From: Paractinoplanes ferrugineus | GTDB taxonomy: Bacteria > Actinomycetota > Actinomycetes > Mycobacteriales > Micromonosporaceae | Reading direction: 5' to 3' | Assembly (NCBI RefSeq): GCF_016862195.1 | Contig: NZ_BOMM01000016.1 | Coordinates: 1-64,000 of the forward strand | Length of the DNA: 64,000 nt | Made by a program: the position numbers and the translations under genes | Shown here: positions 59,896-64,000 of the stretch, piece after piece | How the letters are laid out: every line of letters starts with the position of its first letter | Position numbering within the stretch: position 1 is the stretch's first letter | The notes under the pieces: generated by a model | What the model was told of the DNA's origin: nothing | What the model saw: only the letters and a program-made list of their open reading frames with translations | The model's database searches: none

Positions 59896-62226
59896 CTAGG
59901 CGGCGGTGCGGTGCTCGGCGGCGGGCCGGAAGGCGGCGATCGCGGCGGCGGTCATCGGGCGGCCGTAGTAGTAGCCCTGGGCGTAGCGATAGCCCAGCCG
60001 GTAGAGCTCGGCCGCCTGTTCCGCCGTCTCGACGCCCTCGGCGACCGCGCGCAGCCGCATGCCGTCGCAGATGCCGATCAGGGCCGCGGCCACCACCGAC
60101 TCGTGGCCGCCGGTCGCGATGTCGTCGACGAACGACTTGTCGACCTTGAGGATGTCGGCGGGACAGGTGCGCAGCAGGCCCAGTGAGGAGTGGCCGGTGC
60201 CGAAGTCGTCGAGGGCGATCTTGACGCCCTGGGCCGCGATCGCCCGCAGCTCCGTCATGGCGGTGCCGCCGTCGAACACCGCCGTCTCGGTCACCTCGAC
60301 CGTGAGCTGATCCGGTGGCAGGCCGGTGCGGCGCAGCACGACGGCCACGTCGGCGGCGAAGCCGACCTCGCGCAGCTGGCGGGCCGACACGTTGACGGTG
60401 ACGGTGCGCGGGGCGGCGTCCCCGAGCTCGGCGCGCCAGCGCACCGCCTGCCGGCACGCCTCCTCCAGGATCCACGCGCCCAGCGGCACGATCAGGCCCG
60501 TACGCTCCGCGGCCGGAATGAATTCGGCCGGGCCGACCGGCCCCCGCTCGGGGTGGGTCCAGCGCACCAGCGACTCGACGCCGAAGAGCTCGCCGCCCGG
60601 CATCGAGACGATCGGCTGGTAGAGCAGGAACAGCTGGTCGGTGTCGAACGCGGTGCGCAGGTCGGCGGCGAGCCGGGCGAGGGCGGCGGTGCGCTGGTCC
60701 ATGGCCGGCTCGTACGCGACCGACCGGCCCTTGCCCTGTCCTTTGGCCTCGTACATCGCGACGTCGGCGCGCCGCAGCAGCTCCGGGGCGGTGTCGTCAC
60801 CCCGGGCCGGGGTCAGGCCGATGCTGGCCTCGACGACCAGTTCGTACCCGCCGGCCCGGACCGGCCGGCGCAGCTCGGCCGCCACCGAGGCCAGGCCCGT
60901 GGCGGCGTCCCCGAGCAGCAGCAGGGCATATTCGTCGCCGCCGAGCCGGGCGACCATGCTGGTGGCCGGGACGGACGAGACGATCCGCTCGGCGACGGCG
61001 GTGAGCAGCTCGTCGCCGACCGCGTGGCCCAGGTCGTCGTTGATCGCCTTGAAGTCGTCGAGGTCGATCAGGGCGACGCTGACGTGGTCCGGGTCGTCCT
61101 CGAGCGCGGCGTCGATGGCGCGGACCAGCTCGCCCCGGTTCGGCAGCCCGGTGAGCAGGTCGTGGGTGGCGCGGTGGGCCAGTTCCCGCTGGCGGGCGTC
61201 GAGGTCGTCGAGCAGCCGGGCGTTGTCCCGCAGCGCGACCACCTGGCGGGCGGCGACCAGGATCGTGACACTTACCGACCCGACGGCGATCATCAGCCGG
61301 TCCGGGGCGCTCGAGCCGGTGGTGGTGAGAAGCAGGGCGCCGGTGGCGAGGACCGCCGCGTACGGCATCAGGGAGAGCCGCCGCGACACCGGCCGCGGAA
61401 GCGGCCGGCCGACCCGGGTGGCCCGCGTCTGCCGGTCGGCGGCCAGGCAGGTGAGCAGGCAGGTGGTCGGCAGGATGACGTACGCCGAATTGAGGTGCGG
61501 GCGGGCGGCGAGCAGCGGTGCCAGGGCCCCGCCGCCCGCACCGACCGCGCCGGTCAGAGCCAGGATGTGCAGCGCGCGCCGGTCGATCGGGTCGGTACCG
61601 GTGAAGGCGACCTTGATGAACGCGAAGACGCAGATGAACCCGGCCGCCACCACGACCAGGAAGGAGACCGACGCGGACGGGCTGTTGCCGAGCCAGTCGC
61701 GCCAGCGTGGATAGAGCAGATGCCAGGAGAACGTCAGCACGGTCACGATCACCGTGGCGATGTCGAGACCGAACCGGATCCACTCGATCCGGGCCCGTCT
61801 CGACCCGGGGATGCGCATCAGCCCGATCAGCATCAGGAGCAGGCCGGACACGTACACGACAGAGGTGACGACGCCGATCTGGCCGTTCTCGGCGCCGGTG
61901 AAATAGTCGCGCGCGGCGCTGGCCGACCCCAGCCCGACCAGGCCGACCCCGACCGAGACGTACCGCCAGAAGGTGCGGCCGTGCGCCCCGGCCCGCCACG
62001 AGGAGACCACGGCCAGCGGCACGGCGACGAACAGCGTCAGCCAGCCGAGCTGCGGCGGGACCCACACGGCGAGCCCGATCGCGAACCACAGCACGGCGAG
62101 GACGTCGAGGCCGATGCTCGTGGCCAGGACGCGGGTCAGCCGCCATGGCGGTACCACTGCCTCCACGACGATCTCTTCGGCCGCCCGGCCGTTTTGCAAA
62201 GCGCGTCGACGAGGCGGATCTAACAT
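59896..62226 (-). CDS. Membrane GGDEF-EAL cyclic-di-GMP signalling protein
   Basis: A 776-residue protein. About eight or nine membrane helices occupy residues 30-335 without a recognised sensor domain. A GGDEF domain follows (THDLLTGLPNR, LIDLDDFK, active site LGGDEYALLL), then an EAL domain (GVESLVRW with the EAL-equivalent Glu, NVSARQL, LDDFGTGHSSL, KVDKSFVDDI). Both active sites keep essential residues, so synthesis and hydrolysis of cyclic-di-GMP are both possible. The ATG at 62226 is the likely start; GTG codons about 20 residues in are alternatives. It is head to head with the next gene with only 6 bases between starts. Confidence 0.92.
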   Translation of the reverse strand: MLDPPRRRALQNGRAAEEIVVEAVVPPWRLTRVLATSIGLDVLAVLWFAIGLAVWVPPQLGWLTLFVAVPLAVVSSWRAGAHGRTFWRYVSVGVGLVGLGSASAARDYFTGAENGQIGVVTSVVYVSGLLLMLIGLMRIPGSRRARIEWIRFGLDIATVIVTVLTFSWHLLYPRWRDWLGNSPSASVSFLVVVAAGFICVFAFIKVAFTGTDPIDRRALHILALTGAVGAGGGALAPLLAARPHLNSAYVILPTTCLLTCLAADRQTRATRVGRPLPRPVSRRLSLMPYAAVLATGALLLTTTGSSAPDRLMIAVGSVSVTILVAARQVVALRDNARLLDDLDARQRELAHRATHDLLTGLPNRGELVRAIDAALEDDPDHVSVALIDLDDFKAINDDLGHAVGDELLTAVAERIVSSVPATSMVARLGGDEYALLLLGDAATGLASVAAELRRPVRAGGYELVVEASIGLTPARGDDTAPELLRRADVAMYEAKGQGKGRSVAYEPAMDQRTAALARLAADLRTAFDTDQLFLLYQPIVSMPGGELFGVESLVRWTHPERGPVGPAEFIPAAERTGLIVPLGAWILEEACRQAVRWRAELGDAAPRTVTVNVSARQLREVGFAADVAVVLRRTGLPPDQLTVEVTETAVFDGGTAMTELRAIAAQGVKIALDDFGTGHSSLGLLRTCPADILKVDKSFVDDIATGGHESVVAAALIGICDGMRLRAVAEGVETAEQAAELYRLGYRYAQGYYYGRPMTAAAIAAFRPAAEHRTAA

Positions 62227-62232
62227 CGGACT
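62221..62232 (+). promoter_or_regulatory. Leaderless -10 of the hypothetical gene at 62233
   Basis: TAACAT (62221-62226) ends 6 bases before the GTG at 62233. The same bases overlap the start codon of the divergent GGDEF-EAL gene, so the promoter lies inside that gene's start region. Confidence 0.45.
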
Positions 62233-62637
62233 GTGCAGCCCAAGACGGATTCGGCGGCCCGGCCGACGATCAAGCGGTTCCTGCACGGCGAGCTCGCCAA
62301 GGTCGACGACGAGGGCTGCATCCTCGACCTCGTCGTCGAGCTGACGGACGGCGTCGTGCACCACCACCTGGGTGGCCAGCACCCCGGACAGCGCGAGGTG
62401 GCCACCCGTTACGAGGTGGGCCCGGCCGGCGACCTGACCGTGTGGTCGGTACGCCTCGACCGGGACCTCCCGCCGGAGGTCCGGCGGGTGATCACGTACA
62501 GCTCGCAGGGGTGGCTGACCGTCGAGGGCCCGGCGTTGCCGCTGGACGTGCGGGTGCCGGAGCCCGCCGCGATGGTCGACCCCCGGGGCTGGCAGGACTC
62601 CTACAAGGGCCCGGGCCGCTCTCAGCTCGGGTCGTAA
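62233..62637 (+). CDS. Conserved-looking hypothetical protein
   Basis: A 134-residue soluble protein, mostly beta-strand, with a His-rich stretch HHHLGGQHPGQRE near residues 43-55 and repeated acidic strands (ILDLVVELTDG, YEVGPAGDLTVWSVRLD). No family, signal peptide or membrane helix is evident. Codon bias supports real coding. It is divergent from the GGDEF-EAL gene and its 3' end overlaps an epimerase remnant on the other strand. Confidence 0.65.
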   Translation: MQPKTDSAARPTIKRFLHGELAKVDDEGCILDLVVELTDGVVHHHLGGQHPGQREVATRYEVGPAGDLTVWSVRLDRDLPPEVRRVITYSSQGWLTVEGPALPLDVRVPEPAAMVDPRGWQDSYKGPGRSQLGS

Positions 62638-62807
62638 CCGCCGTTCGCGATCTCCGCCGGCGCACTCGGCCGGGACGGCTTGCAGCCCAGCTCCCGGCGC
62701 GCCTTCTCGCCGGTGGCCCGCTGGTCGAGCAGCAGTGCCTCGCCGAAGCCACCGAGCCGCTCGACGGGCTGGTGGTGCCGGGCCGCAGACGCCGAACGGC
62801 GGCCCAC
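62622..62807 (-). pseudogene. C-terminal fragment of an NAD-dependent epimerase
   Basis: The minus-strand frame encodes GEALLLDQRATGEKARRELG followed by CKPSRPS and GGY, which matches the C-terminus of extended-SDR epimerases (usual form LLDQxASGxKARRELGWxP). No Rossmann domain or start exists. About 45 codons are recognisable, and the frame overlaps the end of the hypothetical gene at 62637. It is a remnant left by deletion of the rest of the gene. Confidence 0.6.
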
Positions 62808-62828
62808 CCGAAGGTGAGCCGCCGTTCG
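62793..62828 (-). terminator. Terminator of the cold shock gene
   Basis: An 11-bp perfect stem (62793-62803 with 62818-62828), extendable with three inner pairs, lies 12 bases downstream of the csp stop. Confidence 0.65.
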
Positions 62829-62840
62829 AGAAGCGTCGGA

Positions 62841-63044
62841 TCAGAGCGGGCGAATGTTCTCCGCCTGCAGGCCCTTCTGGCCCTGGGTGATCTCGAACTC
62901 GACGCGCTGGTTCTCATCGAGGGTGCGGAAGCCGCTCGACGCGATCGCGGAGAAGTGCGCGAACACGTCGGGGCCGCCGTCGTCCTGGCTGATGAAACCG
63001 AAGCCCTTGTCGCCGTTGAACCACTTGACTGTTCCGGTAACCAT
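62841..63044 (-). CDS. cspA: Cold shock domain protein (CspA family)
   Basis: A 67-residue single CSD protein that binds single-stranded RNA and DNA and melts mRNA structure. RNP1 is KGFGFI and RNP2 is VFAHF, and the C-terminus [14 protein letters not shown] is typical of actinobacterial CspA. GAAGGAG precedes the ATG at 63044; the longer open frame is not coding. The leader and a terminator from the upstream AraC gene separate it from the next gene. Confidence 0.96.
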   Translation of the reverse strand: MVTGTVKWFNGDKGFGFISQDDGGPDVFAHFSAIASSGFRTLDENQRVEFEITQGQKGLQAENIRPL

Positions 63045-63122
63045 GTCTACTCCTTCGCAGGCTGTTCGAGCCGCACCGCGCGACTCGCACGCCGCCGTGT
63101 TGATAACCTGCGCCGAACCGAC

Positions 63123-63152
63123 ACAAAAACGAAAAGGCGCCCATAAGGCGCC
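63123..63152 (-). terminator. Rho-independent terminator after the AraC-type gene
   Basis: On the minus strand GGCGCC (63152-63147) and GGCGCC (63141-63136) pair around a 5-base loop and are followed by TTTTCGTTTTT. It is the only textbook stem plus T-run terminator in the window. It lies about 51 bases beyond the AraC stop and upstream of the csp promoter region. Confidence 0.75.
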
Positions 63153-63203
63153 CGAAACGTCTACGGAAATCAAAACTGCAACGGGGCTAACCTAGCACAG
63201 GAG

Positions 63204-64000
63204 TCAGCGGGCTGCCGACAACGTCACCGATGGGGTCACGCCGTAGACCGAGGCGTACGCGGCGGCGAACCGGCCCAGGTGCGTGAACCCCCAGCGGTGC
63301 GCGGCCTCGGCCACGGTGCAGTCACCGTGCCGGAGCTGGTCGTGGACCCGGCTCAGGCGTACGCGTCGCAGGTAGGCCAGCGGCGCCATGCCGATGTGCT
63401 TCTGGAAGCCCTGCTGCAAGGACCGCACGCTCACCCCGGCGAGCGCGGCCAGCGACGCCGCGGTGTACGCGCTTTCCGGATCGGCCCGCATGGCCTCGAC
63501 GACCACCCGCACATGGCGGGGCCGGGCCGGCGACACCGGCTTGTGCAGCAGCTCCCGGTACGGGTGGTCGATCGCGTACAGCAGGGTGGTGATCAACGCC
63601 TCGGCCAGCGGCTTGGTGACCAGCGGGCGGTGCAGCGCGCTGTGGAAGTCCTCGAAAACGTCGGTGAAGACGCGGAACAGCCGCAGCCACGCCGGCACCC
63701 CGGCCATTGGCAGCTCCGGCGAGAAGTCGACCGGACCGGGGATGTAGCGCTCGAGCAGGTTCTCCAGGTGCAGCTCCAGGTCGGCCCGCGGAATCTGCAG
63801 GTAGGTCATGTCGGTGCTGGGCTGGATGCGGTTCCGCCGGGGGGCGCGCACCGGCCGGTAGAACCCGGCCATGGCGGGCGTGATCCGCCACCGGTCGGTG
63901 GCCTCACCGACGTCGAGGCGGCCTTTGTGCACGGTCGCCAGGGCGTACACCTCGGTGCTGGCGGTCGTCAGGACGAGATCGGCGGGCACTCTCGACCGGG
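63204..64000 (-). CDS. AraC-family transcriptional regulator, 5' end beyond the window
   Basis: At least 261 residues of an AraC regulator with an AraC-binding-like N-terminal domain (MTYLQIPRADLELHLENLL region) and a C-terminal double helix-turn-helix: SAYTAASLAALAGVSVRSLQQGFQKHIG, then CTVAEAAHRWGFTHLGRFAAAYASVYG. The frame stays open past the GTG at 63989 to the window edge, and about 40-60 N-terminal residues of the usual domain seem missing. So the gene is partial here. The effector is unknown. Confidence 0.88.
   Translation of the reverse strand, partial: RSRVPADLVLTTASTEVYALATVHKGRLDVGEATDRWRITPAMAGFYRPVRAPRRNRIQPSTDMTYLQIPRADLELHLENLLERYIPGPVDFSPELPMAGVPAWLRLFRVFTDVFEDFHSALHRPLVTKPLAEALITTLLYAIDHPYRELLHKPVSPARPRHVRVVVEAMRADPESAYTAASLAALAGVSVRSLQQGFQKHIGMAPLAYLRRVRLSRVHDQLRHGDCTVAEAAHRWGFTHLGRFAAAYASVYGVTPSVTLSAAR

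Noticed and set aside
1..64000. CRISPR array, tRNA, rRNA, integrase or insertion sequence
   Set aside because: No spaced identical repeats, no tRNA-like cloverleaf and no transposase or integrase motif was noticed; a covariance or profile search was not possible.

Overview
The window is 64 kb of very GC-rich DNA with tightly packed genes, strong third-position GC bias, many 4-base ATGA/GTGA overlaps and many GTG starts. Its gene families (dodecin, NB-ARC/TPR regulators, PknB-type kinase, DUF4383, DUF3558, DUF664/DinB, YdeI, LarBEC) point to a filamentous actinobacterium, most likely Micromonosporaceae and plausibly Actinoplanes; this is inference from family content only. No rRNA, tRNA, CRISPR array, phage or insertion sequence was recognised. 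It reads as ordinary chromosome rather than a mobile island.

Layout: 0-8.4 kb holds a Ser/Thr kinase coupled to a cytoplasmic-looking GH10 glycosidase, an SDR epimerase, a Gfo/Idh/MocA oxidoreductase, an FAD monooxygenase, a CHASE3 histidine kinase and a rhodanese. 9.2-17.2 kb holds a bifunctional penicillin-binding protein, a RidA protein, an Fpg-like glycosylase, a YdeI protein, an ArsR-like regulator divergent from an aldo/keto reductase, and a dodecin. 17.2-26.8 kb holds a frameshifted NB-ARC/TPR regulator, a P450, a secreted beta-propeller, the larB-larE-larC nickel-pincer cofactor operon and a phospholipase-D-like protein. 27.2-32.8 kb is a complete oligopeptide ABC operon. 33-43 kb holds a regulator/secreted protein pair, DedA, peptidase E, an ABC exporter plus two-component operon, an amidohydrolase, a DMT exporter and TetR. 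43-50.8 kb holds two FAD enzymes, MarR with twin operators, a universal-stress-like protein, an aminotransferase facing a sulfotransferase, and a glycosyltransferase/lipoprotein pair. 51.3-54.7 kb is a zinc/manganese ABC operon behind a Zur-like box. 54.8-64 kb holds secreted proteins, a pectate lyase, MsrA with a HhH-GPD glycosylase, a GGDEF-EAL protein, a cold shock protein and a 5'-truncated AraC regulator.

Two themes recur. First, about a dozen genes have a TANNNT -10 hexamer only 6-9 bases upstream of the start codon and usually no Shine-Dalgarno, the signature of leaderless transcription, and these help decide starts. Second, several intergenic gaps hold decayed gene remnants (formaldehyde/alcohol dehydrogenase, DUF4383, RutE-like nitroreductase, epimerase C-terminus) besides the frameshifted NB-ARC gene. 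I found no clearly new biological system. The observations I would follow first are the twin MarR palindromes, the GH10-kinase coupling, the aminotransferase/sulfotransferase pair and the lar operon without larA.
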